Source: Abyssibius sp040880065 (GTDB lineage: Bacteria > Pseudomonadota > Alphaproteobacteria > Rhodobacterales > Rhodobacteraceae). From it: DNA of 64,000 nt. The position numbers and the translations under genes are program-made. The notes under the pieces were generated by a model. It was not told the DNA's origin. It saw only the letters and a list, made by a program, of their open reading frames with translations, and searched no databases. Positions 25,362-33,609 of this stretch are shown one piece after another. The DNA is taken from assembly GCA_040880065.1 (NCBI GenBank), contig JBBDJE010000054.1:1-64000 (forward strand), in the 5' to 3' direction. How positions within the stretch are numbered: position 1 is the stretch's first letter; every line of letters starts with the position of its first letter.

Positions 25362-26395
25362 TGATCAAGGTTTCGGCGGGGCGGTTTTTTGAAGATTATC
25401 GCCTTGGCGAGACCTTGCAGCACGCTGTGCCGCGCACCGTGTCGCCCGGCTTGCGGGATATTTACACATCGCTCTACCCTAGCCGGTTTGCGCTTTATTC
25501 ATCGGACGAATTTGCGCGCGCCTGTGGGCTTGCGACCAGCCCGGTCGAGGATCTGGCGGCGTTTCATCTGGTATTTGGTAAGACCGTGCCCGATGTCAGC
25601 CTGAACGCGGTTGCAAATCTGGGCTATGGGGCGGGGCGGTTTCTGGCCCCCGTCTGGCCGGGCGATACCCTGCGCGCGACCTCCGAGGTGATCGGGCTGA
25701 AGGAAAACTCCAGCGGCAAAACCGGCGTGGTCTGGGTGCGCACGCAGGGGTTCAACCAGCACGGCGCGGCGGTGGTGGCGTATGTGCGCTGGGTAATGGT
25801 GAACAAGCGCGACAGCGCCGCGCCCGCGCCTGCAACCGTGGTGCCGGAACTTGCCACAAGCGTGGCGCCTGACGCCCTGATCGTTCCCGAGGGGCTGGAT
25901 TTCAGCACCTATGACCTTGCGCAGGCGGGCGCACCGCACCGGGCGGCCGATTACGCGCCGGGCGAGATTATCGACCATGTCGATGGCGTTACCCTGTCAG
26001 AGGCCGAACACATGCTGGCCACGCGCCTGTGGCAAAACACCGCCAAGGTGCATTTTGATACAACGGCGCGCCCCGATGGGCGGCGGCTGATCTATGGCGG
26101 GCATATCATCTCGCTGGCGCGGGCGCTGTCCTTCAACGGGCTGGCCAATGCGCAGATGATTGTGGCGATCAATGCCGGTAGCCATGCCAACCCGGCCTTT
26201 GCGGGCGATACGGTCTGCGCATGGTCCGAGGTGCTGGATATCGCAAAAACCCCGGCCCCCGGTGTGGCCGCACTCCGCCTGCGCACGGTGGCCACGCGCG
26301 GGCATGCCCGCGCCGGAGCACTGCGCGGCGTTGATGGTAAATACCTGCCCGAGGTTTTGCTGGATTTTGACTATTGGGCCCTGATGCCTGCCTGA
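25361..26395 (+). CDS. mch: Mesaconyl-CoA hydratase (MaoC family)
   Basis: A 344-residue double hot-dog MaoC dehydratase. The N-terminal RFFEDYRLGETLQHAVPRTV and FGKTVPDVSLNAVANLGYG segments and the second-half EHMLATRLWQNTAKVHFD match mesaconyl-CoA hydratase (beta-methylmalyl-CoA dehydratase) of the ethylmalonyl-CoA pathway. It interconverts 2-methylfumaryl-CoA and beta-methylmalyl-CoA, which a malyl-CoA lyase then splits to glyoxylate and propionyl-CoA. The length agrees with characterised enzymes, and linkage to mcl2 supports the call. A large hairpin follows the stop. Confidence 0.88.
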   Translation: MIKVSAGRFFEDYRLGETLQHAVPRTVSPGLRDIYTSLYPSRFALYSSDEFARACGLATSPVEDLAAFHLVFGKTVPDVSLNAVANLGYGAGRFLAPVWPGDTLRATSEVIGLKENSSGKTGVVWVRTQGFNQHGAAVVAYVRWVMVNKRDSAAPAPATVVPELATSVAPDALIVPEGLDFSTYDLAQAGAPHRAADYAPGEIIDHVDGVTLSEAEHMLATRLWQNTAKVHFDTTARPDGRRLIYGGHIISLARALSFNGLANAQMIVAINAGSHANPAFAGDTVCAWSEVLDIAKTPAPGVAALRLRTVATRGHARAGALRGVDGKYLPEVLLDFDYWALMPA

Positions 26396-26408
26396 TTACG
26401 GCAAGGGC

Positions 26409-26449
26409 GGTTTTGTGATCACTAAAAAATTTGACGTGATCACAAAACC
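26409..26449. promoter_or_regulatory. 14-bp inverted repeat between mch and sdhC
   Basis: GGTTTTGTGATCAC and its exact complement GTGATCACAAAACC are separated by 13 A+T-rich bases. Each arm also contains the self-complementary octamer GTGATCAC, and the centres of the two octamers are 21 bases apart, two helical turns. It may be a bidirectional terminator of the mch operon, a double operator for the sdh promoter, or both. It lies 111 bases before sdhC. Confidence 0.5.
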
Positions 26450-26560
26450 ACCGCGACCCGCGCGCAACACTGGTTCGGCGCCTTTTTTCTGGCCACTGGC
26501 GCAGGCTTGGGCTAAGCCAAGGGAAATGGGCGCACTGCCCGCCAAAGGAGTGGAGGCCAT

Positions 26561-26953
26561 ATGGCTGATGTAAACCGGGGCGATCGCCCGCTTTCACCGC
26601 ATCTAAGCATCTATCGCTTTCAGTTCACGATGCTGACATCCATCCTGCACCGTTTTACCGGCATGGGGCTGGCCGTGGCGGCGGCGCTGGTTGTGTGGTG
26701 GTTTCTGGCGCTGGCCACCGGCAAGGCGTATTTCGCTGTTGCCGATGCGGTGCTGAACTCCACGCTCGGTTCGATCATCCTGATCATCGCGCTGTGGGGG
26801 CTGGCCTATCATCTGTGCAACGGCATCCGGCATCTGATGTGGGATATCGGCAAGGGCTTCAGCCTTGGGGCGGCCTATGTTAGCGCCATTGCGGTGTTCA
26901 TCGGCTCGGTCGTGCTGACCGTGCTTGTTGTCATTCTGGCGCAGGGGGTTTGA
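26561..26953 (+). CDS. sdhC: Succinate dehydrogenase cytochrome b556 subunit
   Basis: A 130-residue membrane anchor of complex II with three hydrophobic helices. The signature RPLSPHLSIYRF at the N-terminus and SILHRFTGMG (with the quinone-site Ser and His/Arg) are present; YHLCNGIRHLMWD carries the candidate heme b ligand. It starts the sdh operon, with an AAAGGAG site in front. Together with SdhD it anchors SdhAB and passes electrons to ubiquinone. Confidence 0.95.
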   Translation: MADVNRGDRPLSPHLSIYRFQFTMLTSILHRFTGMGLAVAAALVVWWFLALATGKAYFAVADAVLNSTLGSIILIIALWGLAYHLCNGIRHLMWDIGKGFSLGAAYVSAIAVFIGSVVLTVLVVILAQGV

Positions 26954-26956
26954 ACC

Positions 26957-27337
26957 ATGGGGTATAAAACCGACCGCCAGCGTGTTGAAGGGCTGGGTAC
27001 GGCGCATGATGGCGTGCATCATTTCTGGGTGCAGCGGCTGACAGCCGTGGCGCTTGTGCCGCTGGCCATTCTGTTTGTTCTGCCATTTGCCTATAATCTG
27101 GGTGGCGATTTCAACGAAGTTCGCGCCGCCTATGCCCACCCGATCAACGCGATTGTCGCCATTCTGTTTTTTGGCGTGATGTTCCGGCATTTGCAGCTTG
27201 GCCTGCAAGTTGTCATCGAAGATTATGTGTCCGGCAAGGCCAAACGCCTGACCTGCCTGTTTCTCAACACCGCCTTTTGCTGGCTTTTCGGGTTGATCGC
27301 GGTGTTCGCCGTCGCCCGCATCGCCTTTTCAGCCTAA
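26957..27337 (+). CDS. sdhD: Succinate dehydrogenase membrane anchor subunit
   Basis: A 126-residue second membrane anchor with three helices. GLGTAHDGVHHFWVQRLTAVALVPLA and a central FFGVMFRHLQLGLQVVIEDYV segment (with the conserved His and Asp-Tyr) are typical of the alphaproteobacterial SdhD. It starts three bases after sdhC and ends 16 bases before sdhA. It supplies the other half of the quinone pocket and heme environment. Confidence 0.93.
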   Translation: MGYKTDRQRVEGLGTAHDGVHHFWVQRLTAVALVPLAILFVLPFAYNLGGDFNEVRAAYAHPINAIVAILFFGVMFRHLQLGLQVVIEDYVSGKAKRLTCLFLNTAFCWLFGLIAVFAVARIAFSA

Positions 27338-27353
27338 CGCTTCCGGAGTTCCC

Positions 27354-29159
27354 ATGTCCTACGAATTTGTCGATCATACTTATGATGTTGTCGTGGTCGG
27401 GGCCGGGGGCGCGGGCTTGCGTGCCACGCTTGGCATGGCCGAACAGGGGCTGAAAACCGCCTGCGTCACCAAGGTGTTCCCCACCCGCAGCCATACGGTT
27501 GCCGCCCAAGGTGGCATCGCCGCCAGCCTTGGCAATATGGGGCCGGATAGTTGGCAGTGGCATATGTATGACACGATCAAGGGCTCTGACTGGCTCGGTG
27601 ATATGGATGCGATGGAATATCTCGCACGTGAAGCCCCCAAGGCAGTGTATGAGCTTGAGCATTACGGCGTGCCGTTCTCGCGCACCGAAAAAGGCGAGAT
27701 CTACCAGCGCCCGTTTGGCGGCCACACCACTGAATTTGGCGAAGGCCCGCCCGTGCAGCGCACCTGTGCTGCCGCCGACCGCACCGGCCATGCCATTTTG
27801 CACACGCTTTATGGCCAGAGCCTCAAGCATAATGCCGAGTTTTACATCGAATATTTCGCGATTGACCTGATCATGAGCAAAGACGGTGTGTGTCAGGGCG
27901 TGCTGGCCTGGAAGCTGGATGACGGCACGATGCACAGGTTCAACGCCAAAATGGTGGTGCTGGCCACGGGCGGCTACGGGCGTGCCTATTTTTCCGCCAC
28001 ATCCGCGCATACATGCACCGGCGATGGCAACGGCATGGTGGCGCGCGCGGGCCTGCCACTTCAGGATATGGAGTTCGTGCAGTTTCACCCCACGGGGATC
28101 TACGGCTCGGGCTGCCTGATCACCGAAGGGGCGCGCGGCGAGGGGGGGTATCTGACCAACTCGGAGGGCGAGCGCTTTATGGAGCGTTATGCCCCCACCT
28201 ATAAAGACCTTGCCAGCCGCGATGTTGTGAGCCGCTGCATCACCATGGAAATTCGTGAAGGGCGCGGCGTTGGGCCGGAAAAAGACCATATGTTCCTGCA
28301 TCTGGACCATTTGCCGCCCGAAGCCCTGGCCGAACGCCTGCCCGGCATTTCTGAAAGCGCCAAAATATTCGCAGGCGTTGATGTGACCAAACAGCCGATC
28401 CCGATTATTCCAACCGTTCATTACAATATGGGCGGGATTCCCACGAATTATTGGGGCGAGGTGCTGAATGCGGATTCCGAAAATCCCGAACGCATCCAGC
28501 CCGGCCTTATGGCTGTGGGCGAGGCGAGCTGCGCAAGCGTTCATGGTGCCAATCGCCTTGGATCGAACTCGCTGATCGACCTTGTGGTCTTTGGCCGTGC
28601 TGCGGCGATCAAGGCCGGCAAGGTGGTTGACCCCGAAGCTGACAACGCGCCGCTGAACATGGAGTCGGTCGATGCCGCCATGGCGCGGTTCGATGCGCTG
28701 CGCCATGCGCGCGGCAATACCCCCACGGCCGAACTGCGCCTGACCATGCAAAAAGCCATGCAGGCCGATGCCGCCGTGTTCCGCACCGATAAAACCCTCG
28801 CCGAAGGTTGCGCGAAAATGGCCGCCGTGGCCAAGCAGATGGGCGACATCAAGGTCACCGACCGCAGCCTGATCTGGAATTCCGACCTGATGGAAACGCT
28901 GGAGCTGACCAACCTGATGCCCAATGCGCTGGCGACCATCGTCGGGGCCGAGGCGCGCAAGGAAAGCCGCGGTGCCCACGCCCATGAAGACTACAAGGAT
29001 CGTGACGACAAAAACTGGCGAAAACATACACTTGCGTGGGTAGGGGATGACGGCGCGGTCAAATTGGACTATCGTCCAGTGCATATAGACCCGCTGACAG
29101 CTGAGTCTGATGGTGGTATTGAACTCAAGAGGATTGCGCCGAAGGCGCGTGTATATTAA
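27354..29159 (+). CDS. sdhA: Succinate dehydrogenase flavoprotein subunit
   Basis: The 601-residue flavoprotein oxidises succinate to fumarate. The Rossmann loop GAGGAGLRA is at residues 16-24, the covalent-FAD histidine is in TRSHTVAAQGG, and the substrate-site region QFHPTGIYGSG and RLGSNSLIDLVVFG are intact. The final residues IAPKARVY are partly duplicated just after the stop (see the repeat entry). In most bacteria sdhB follows directly; here three unrelated genes intervene before it. Confidence 0.97.
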   Translation: MSYEFVDHTYDVVVVGAGGAGLRATLGMAEQGLKTACVTKVFPTRSHTVAAQGGIAASLGNMGPDSWQWHMYDTIKGSDWLGDMDAMEYLAREAPKAVYELEHYGVPFSRTEKGEIYQRPFGGHTTEFGEGPPVQRTCAAADRTGHAILHTLYGQSLKHNAEFYIEYFAIDLIMSKDGVCQGVLAWKLDDGTMHRFNAKMVVLATGGYGRAYFSATSAHTCTGDGNGMVARAGLPLQDMEFVQFHPTGIYGSGCLITEGARGEGGYLTNSEGERFMERYAPTYKDLASRDVVSRCITMEIREGRGVGPEKDHMFLHLDHLPPEALAERLPGISESAKIFAGVDVTKQPIPIIPTVHYNMGGIPTNYWGEVLNADSENPERIQPGLMAVGEASCASVHGANRLGSNSLIDLVVFGRAAAIKAGKVVDPEADNAPLNMESVDAAMARFDALRHARGNTPTAELRLTMQKAMQADAAVFRTDKTLAEGCAKMAAVAKQMGDIKVTDRSLIWNSDLMETLELTNLMPNALATIVGAEARKESRGAHAHEDYKDRDDKNWRKHTLAWVGDDGAVKLDYRPVHIDPLTAESDGGIELKRIAPKARVY

Positions 29160-29193
29160 GTGAAGATCGCTCCAAAGGCGTGTGTATACTAAG
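29133..29193 (+). repeat. Tandem duplication of the sdhA 3' end
   Basis: Bases 29133-29160, encoding IAPKARVY and the stop, are repeated at 29166-29193 with 23 of 28 bases identical. The second copy still reads GTG AAG then IAPKACVY and a stop, so it could be a ten-codon reading frame. Third-position changes dominate between the copies. It lies directly before the small lipoprotein gene. Confidence 0.75.
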
Positions 29194-29202
29194 GATTGCG
29201 GC

Positions 29203-29493
29203 ATGAAAATCGGCGCTTTATTGGCAATAGGACTGGTGGCAACGGCCGCCTGCACGCCTGTTTATGAAAGCTATTCGCGAATCGAGGCTATTGAGTTTTG
29301 CCAGCAAAAAGCCCGCGAGGCCGCCGGACCGACTGGCGAAGCGACGGTCGGTGTGAACTCGCGGACCGGTCCGAATTTTGGCCTGTCGATCAATCTGTCT
29401 GATGCCTATTTGCGGGGACTCGATCCGGCGCAAGTCTATGAGCAATGTATGACCAATCTGGCTGCAAACGGCCAAATTTCGGAGGGTTCGTAA
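29203..29493 (+). CDS. Small lipoprotein in the sdh operon
   Basis: A 96-residue protein that I do not recognise by family. The N-terminus (MKIGALLAIGLVATAAC) is a signal peptide with a lipobox ending at Cys17, so the product should be an outer or inner membrane lipoprotein. The mature chain has a Cys near the middle (EFCQQKA) and one near the end (YEQCMTN), which could form a disulfide. It overlaps the next gene by one base. Its place between sdhA and sdhB is conserved-looking but its function is unknown. Confidence 0.75.
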   Translation: MKIGALLAIGLVATAACTPVYESYSRIEAIEFCQQKAREAAGPTGEATVGVNSRTGPNFGLSINLSDAYLRGLDPAQVYEQCMTNLAANGQISEGS

Positions 29494-29735
29494 TGACCAT
29501 TAAAACCGCTATCGCCGCCATGCTTATGCTGGGCGCGCTTTCCGCTTGTGATGATGTAACCGGTGCTTATGAGCGTGGTGCTGTCTCGCGTCAGGGTGTG
29601 CAACTTCCTGAAGGCATTGTGCTTTCGCCCAATGACACCGCACTCTGGAACAATATGAGCGATGCAGACCGCCAGCGCGCCATTCTGTTTCTGGTCAATG
29701 GCGGCACGGTCGCAGGCTCGGTTGGCGGGGCGTAA
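29493..29735 (+). CDS. Second small lipoprotein in the sdh operon
   Basis: An 80-residue predicted lipoprotein with a hydrophobic N-terminus ending in the lipobox LSAC (Cys19). The mature part is short and rich in small residues and ends VAGSVGGA. The start overlaps the previous stop (TAATG) with a GGAGGG site upstream. I recognise no domain. Two successive lipoprotein genes inside the sdh operon suggest an envelope function tied to respiration or just transcriptional hitch-hiking; the sequence does not decide. Confidence 0.72.
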   Translation: MTIKTAIAAMLMLGALSACDDVTGAYERGAVSRQGVQLPEGIVLSPNDTALWNNMSDADRQRAILFLVNGGTVAGSVGGA

Positions 29736-29780
29736 ACCACTGCTCACCATAGCGCGCGGGCTGCGCGTGAATCAGGATTG

Positions 29781-30455
29781 ATGTTTGCAATGTGGCAGGT
29801 ATTGCACAAGCTGGTCGCCGGGCTTGGCACCGCCGCACCGCGACGCAGCAAGCACTATCGGCGCGGCGAATCATTTGGCGGTTTCGACCTGTCGCTACCG
29901 CCTCGGGAAGCCGCCTTGCTTGGCGCAGAGCTTTCGCGCGCAAAAACCGTGCTGGAATATGGCGCGGGCGGCTCGACCTTTCTGGCTTTGGAATGCGGTG
30001 TTGCGCATATCATCTCTGTTGAGAGTGATACGAAATGGGCCACGCGCATAAATGCAGCCCTTGGTGCAAGGTTTGATGCCGACCGCTTTCAAATCCATCA
30101 TGCTGATATCGGCGCAACAGGCGCTTGGGGGTACCCGAAGAACCAAACGCAGTTTCAACGCTACCCCGCCTATGCGGCCGCGCCCTATGACTTCCCCGCA
30201 TTTCAGCACCCCGATTTGGTTGTCATTGATGGCCGCTTTCGCGTGGCGTGCTTTTTAAGCGCAATGCTGCGCTGCACCCGCCCTGTGCGCCTTGTATTTG
30301 ACGATTACCGTGACCGGCCCTATTACCATTGGGTAGAACGCTATGCAGCCCCGGTTGAAACCGCAGGGCGAATGGCGGTATTTGACCTTGCCCCGCGCGC
30401 ATTTCCTTTGGAAGATTTTGCCAATGTGCTGGAAGCCTTTGTTGATTGCCGCTAG
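29781..30455 (+). CDS. SAM-dependent methyltransferase-like protein
   Basis: A 224-residue protein with a class I methyltransferase-type glycine motif, KTVLEYGAGGSTFLAL (about residues 54-69), followed by an acidic residue at the end of the next strand (IISVESD). Later DLVVIDGRFR and LVFDDYRDRPYY segments look like strands four and five of the fold. Substrate unknown. The frame could start at 29778 (TTG), 29781 or 29790; I took the first ATG. It is transcribed between the lipoproteins and sdhB, 41 bases before sdhB. Confidence 0.68.
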   Translation: MFAMWQVLHKLVAGLGTAAPRRSKHYRRGESFGGFDLSLPPREAALLGAELSRAKTVLEYGAGGSTFLALECGVAHIISVESDTKWATRINAALGARFDADRFQIHHADIGATGAWGYPKNQTQFQRYPAYAAAPYDFPAFQHPDLVVIDGRFRVACFLSAMLRCTRPVRLVFDDYRDRPYYHWVERYAAPVETAGRMAVFDLAPRAFPLEDFANVLEAFVDCR

Positions 30456-30496
30456 TCTAGGCCTTACGAAATTTTGCCGCCTAAAAGGACACGCAG

Positions 30497-31273
30497 ATGG
30501 TTGAACTCGCCCTTCCGAAAAATTCGCGCATGCGGGTTGGTAAAACTTGGCCCAAACCGGCCAGCGGCAACCTGCGCGCCTTTCGCATTTACCGCTGGGA
30601 CCCGGATGCAGGCGAAACCCCGCGGGTTGACACCTATTGGCTGGACATGGACACATGTGGCCCGATGGTGCTGGACGCGCTGATCAAGATCAAGAACGAG
30701 ATCGACCAGACGCTGACCTTCCGCCGCTCCTGTCGCGAGGGAATTTGCGGCTCTTGTGCCATGAATATCGACGGAATCAACACACTGGCCTGCATTTACG
30801 GGCTTGATGAGGTCAAGGGCGATGTCAAGATCTACCCGCTGCCGCATATGCCCGTGGTCAAAGACCTTATCCCCGATCTTACCCATTTTTACGCCCAGCA
30901 TGCCAGCATCATGCCGTGGCTGGAAACCAAGACCAACCTGCCCGCCACCGAGTGGCGCCAGTCGATCGACGACCGCAAGAAGCTCGACGGGCTTTATGAA
31001 TGCGTGATGTGCGCCTGTTGTTCCACCTCATGCCCCAGCTATTGGTGGAATGGCGACCGCTACCTCGGCCCCGCCGCGCTGCTGCACGCCTATCGCTGGA
31101 TAATCGACAGCCGCGACGAAGCAACCGGCGAGCGTCTGGACGCGCTGAACGACCCGTTCAAGCTTTACCGCTGCCACACGATCATGAATTGCACGCGCAC
31201 CTGCCCCAAGGGGTTGAACCCCGCCAAGGCGATTGGCGAGATCAAGAAAATGATGGTGGAGCGGGTGGTGTAG
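30497..31273 (+). CDS. sdhB: Succinate dehydrogenase iron-sulfur subunit
   Basis: A 258-residue subunit that carries electrons from SdhA to the membrane anchor. The [2Fe-2S] ligands are Cys79, Cys84, Cys87 and Cys99. The [4Fe-4S] and [3Fe-4S] ligands come from CVMCACCSTSC (Cys169, 172, 175, 179) and CHTIMNCTRTC (Cys226, 232, 236). All are intact. An AAAGGA site lies in front. Separation from sdhA by more than 1.3 kb is unusual, but the gene is on the same strand and probably the same transcript. Confidence 0.96.
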   Translation: MVELALPKNSRMRVGKTWPKPASGNLRAFRIYRWDPDAGETPRVDTYWLDMDTCGPMVLDALIKIKNEIDQTLTFRRSCREGICGSCAMNIDGINTLACIYGLDEVKGDVKIYPLPHMPVVKDLIPDLTHFYAQHASIMPWLETKTNLPATEWRQSIDDRKKLDGLYECVMCACCSTSCPSYWWNGDRYLGPAALLHAYRWIIDSRDEATGERLDALNDPFKLYRCHTIMNCTRTCPKGLNPAKAIGEIKKMMVERVV

Positions 31274-31326
31274 TTGATGCCGCCGCGAGACGTATCATTA
31301 CCTGCCTTTCGGGGCCCGGTGCATGC

Positions 31327-32169
31327 ATGAGCACGGGTGCCGCGCCCCCTGATGCTGCCGCCCGCCGTGCCATTCCTCCGGTAGTCTGCTATCCGACCGA
31401 GACCTTGCCTGCGCCTGACTGGCCGTGCCTGATGGCGGCGCGCGATGCGCTGGCGCATGTTGGCGAGGTGCTTGTTCCGCCACGCGATGCACGCGCCTTT
31501 CGCGTGCCCGCCGGCCATTTCTTTCGCATTTATTCAATTGAGGGTCCGCAGGTGGGCGATTTGAACCTGTGGAATGCCGATGATCTGGCCGAACGGTTTT
31601 ATTCCGGCAAGACCCGCGCGCTGCATGGTAGCCATGTCACGAGCGGCGCGCGCCTTTGGTCGTCATTTCCGGCGCTGCGCCCGATGGCGACGATCACCCA
31701 TGACACGCTTGGCTGGTATGGGCGCGATGAATATGGCGGCGCTGTGCATGATGTGATTGGCACGCGCTGCGACCCTTATACGCATAAACTGCTTTCGGGC
31801 GGTGAATATCATTATTGCTGCCATTCCAACCTGACCCGCGCGCTGGCGGCGGAAACCGGCATGCGCCTGCTCGAGGCCGAGGCGCATGTGCATGATGTGC
31901 TCAACGTCTTCATGTGCACTGGGTTCACGCGTGACACCGGCCAGTATTTCATGAAAGCCAGCCCCGTGCGCCCCGGCGACTATCTGGAATTTTTCGCCGA
32001 GATAAACCTGCTGGGCGTGCTTTCGGCCTGCCCTGGCGGTGATTGTAGTGCCGAGCATTCATCCGACACTGCGCCATGCTATCCGCTGCGGGTCGAGATT
32101 TTGCGCAGCAGCGCGGCCACACCGGCCGCACCGAAAGCCAACACTTATTCCCGCAGCCACGGCCTTTAG
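31327..32169 (+). CDS. DUF1989 (urea carboxylase-associated family) protein
   Basis: A 280-residue protein of the DUF1989 family, also called urea carboxylase-associated. Landmarks are the GHFFRIYSIEGPQVGDLNLWN strand, the central DVIGTRCDPYTHKLLSGGEYHYCCHSNL and the CPGGDCS motif near the C-terminus, which carry conserved cysteines and a possible metal site. Some relatives sit beside urea amidolyase genes, but none is here. The frame is open from 31000, overlapping sdhB, so I placed the start at the in-frame ATG 31327. It is convergent to the SHMT-like gene. Confidence 0.8.
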   Translation: MSTGAAPPDAAARRAIPPVVCYPTETLPAPDWPCLMAARDALAHVGEVLVPPRDARAFRVPAGHFFRIYSIEGPQVGDLNLWNADDLAERFYSGKTRALHGSHVTSGARLWSSFPALRPMATITHDTLGWYGRDEYGGAVHDVIGTRCDPYTHKLLSGGEYHYCCHSNLTRALAAETGMRLLEAEAHVHDVLNVFMCTGFTRDTGQYFMKASPVRPGDYLEFFAEINLLGVLSACPGGDCSAEHSSDTAPCYPLRVEILRSSAATPAAPKANTYSRSHGL

Positions 32170-32189
32170 GGTTGCGTTAATGCGCTTTT

Positions 32190-33512
32190 CTAGGCGTGCA
32201 TATAGTGCAGCTTGTTGAACCGCGCGCGCAAAGCCGCCGTGCGCGGGGCGATGCTGGCAGGGTCGTTGCTGCGCAAAGCCTCGGCCACAAGTACTGCGAT
32301 TTCGGGGATGTCATCCACAGTCACCCCCCAGCGCACCAGTTCTGGCGTGCCAATGCGCAGACCGTTCATATCGCCCGGCACAGGCGCAACCGGCAGGCCA
32401 ATGCCGCAAGCCAGAAAGCCCGCTTTGCGCAGGGTTTTGCTGGCCGCCTGTCCGCCGCCAAACCCCTTGGCTTTCAGCGCAAACTGGTGGCTGCTTGTGG
32501 CCCCTTGCGCCGTTTCAAACACCGGCAGGCCCATGTCTTTCAAAGCCGTTGCAAAGGCGCGGGCGGTGGCGATCATCTGCGCACCGTAAGCCGCGCCAAA
32601 ATCGCGCCAATCGAGCAGGCTTAGTGCCAACGCGGCCGATTTTGCAGCGTCAAAATTCGCGGTCATGCCGGGAAAGGCGATTGCGTCGAGCCGTTCGGCG
32701 ATGTCGGCCTCATTGGTAACAATCAGGCCAGAAGCCGGCCCGCCAAGGCTTTTATAGGTGCTCATTGTCATGATATGCGCGCCCTCGGCCAGCGGGTTGG
32801 CCCATGTGCCAGCGGCAATAATTCCGCATTGATGGGCGGCATCAAATAGCAGTTTTGCGCCCACTTCATCGGCAATTTTCCGCAATTCGGCGACTGGGTG
32901 TTCAAACAGGTTCAGGCTGGCACCGATGGTGATGAGCTTGGGGCGAACCTTTTGCGCCAATGCGCGCAGACCGATAACATCGACCGTATAGCCATCGCTT
33001 AGAACAGGCGCTTCGTGGGTGATAAGCCCGTAAAGCCCCGCACAGCCCGGTGCATGATGGGTGACATGGCCGCCAATGCTGGCCGGTGGTGCGATGATAT
33101 GATCGCCCGGCTTGCAACACGCCATAAAAGCATAAAGGTTGCCAATTGCCCCCGATGGCACGCGGATTTCGGCATATTTCGCGCCGAATACCTCGGCCGC
33201 AAGTTCTGCTGCAATCACCTCGATTTCCTCAATCGCCTCCAGACCCATTTCGTATTTGTCACCGGGGTAGCCAAGCGAGGGGCGGCTGCCAAGGCCGGAT
33301 GCCAGCGCGGCTTCAGCGCGCGGGTTCATCACATTTGTAGCAGGGTTGAGGTTGAAGCAATCGCGCTCGTGAATCTGGCGGTTTGCGGCGATCAACGCGT
33401 TGATGCGGGCCGCAGTTTTTGCACTGCTGCGCGTGGCGGTCTCGCCCGCATAGCGCTGGATCAGGGTTTCGCAGGCGGCGGGCACCCATTGGCGGGCGGC
33501 GAGGTTGGTCAT
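32190..33512 (-). CDS. SHMT-like PLP-dependent enzyme
   Basis: A 440-residue fold type I PLP enzyme of the serine hydroxymethyltransferase superfamily. The PLP lysine is in MSTYKSLGGPASG (Lys254), the aspartate partner in LLFDAAHQCG and a GGHVTHH segment precedes it. It differs from canonical GlyA in having YKSLGGP instead of the HKTLRGP motif and a shortened N-terminus, so it may use alpha-methylserine, threonine-like or another beta-hydroxy amino acid. Substrate unknown. It is divergent from a LysR-type regulator and convergent to the DUF1989 gene. Confidence 0.74.
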   Translation of the reverse strand: MTNLAARQWVPAACETLIQRYAGETATRSSAKTAARINALIAANRQIHERDCFNLNPATNVMNPRAEAALASGLGSRPSLGYPGDKYEMGLEAIEEIEVIAAELAAEVFGAKYAEIRVPSGAIGNLYAFMACCKPGDHIIAPPASIGGHVTHHAPGCAGLYGLITHEAPVLSDGYTVDVIGLRALAQKVRPKLITIGASLNLFEHPVAELRKIADEVGAKLLFDAAHQCGIIAAGTWANPLAEGAHIMTMSTYKSLGGPASGLIVTNEADIAERLDAIAFPGMTANFDAAKSAALALSLLDWRDFGAAYGAQMIATARAFATALKDMGLPVFETAQGATSSHQFALKAKGFGGGQAASKTLRKAGFLACGIGLPVAPVPGDMNGLRIGTPELVRWGVTVDDIPEIAVLVAEALRSNDPASIAPRTAALRARFNKLHYMHA

Positions 33513-33573
33513 GGTTGGCTCCTGTTGCGTTTCGGGGCAGTGTGGCGCGCAGCGGGGCTTGTGCGCAAATCAG

Positions 33574-33603
33574 TTTTCTGGAAAATTAGGGTTAGGAAAA
33601 TTA
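33574..33603. promoter_or_regulatory. Direct repeats between SHMT-like gene and LysR gene
   Basis: Two GGAAAATTA direct repeats start at 33580 and 33595, 15 bases apart, and the first overlaps a TTTTC/GAAAA dyad (33574-33585). This A+T-rich block sits in the 97-base divergent promoter region, and is a candidate operator for the adjacent LysR protein. Confidence 0.35.
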
Positions 33604-33609
33604 AATCAT

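Noticed and set aside
27264..29255. 663-residue open frame antisense to sdhA
   Set aside because: It mirrors sdhA codon by codon, has no family similarity and no plausible start signals. High GC with strong third-position bias gives such shadows routinely.
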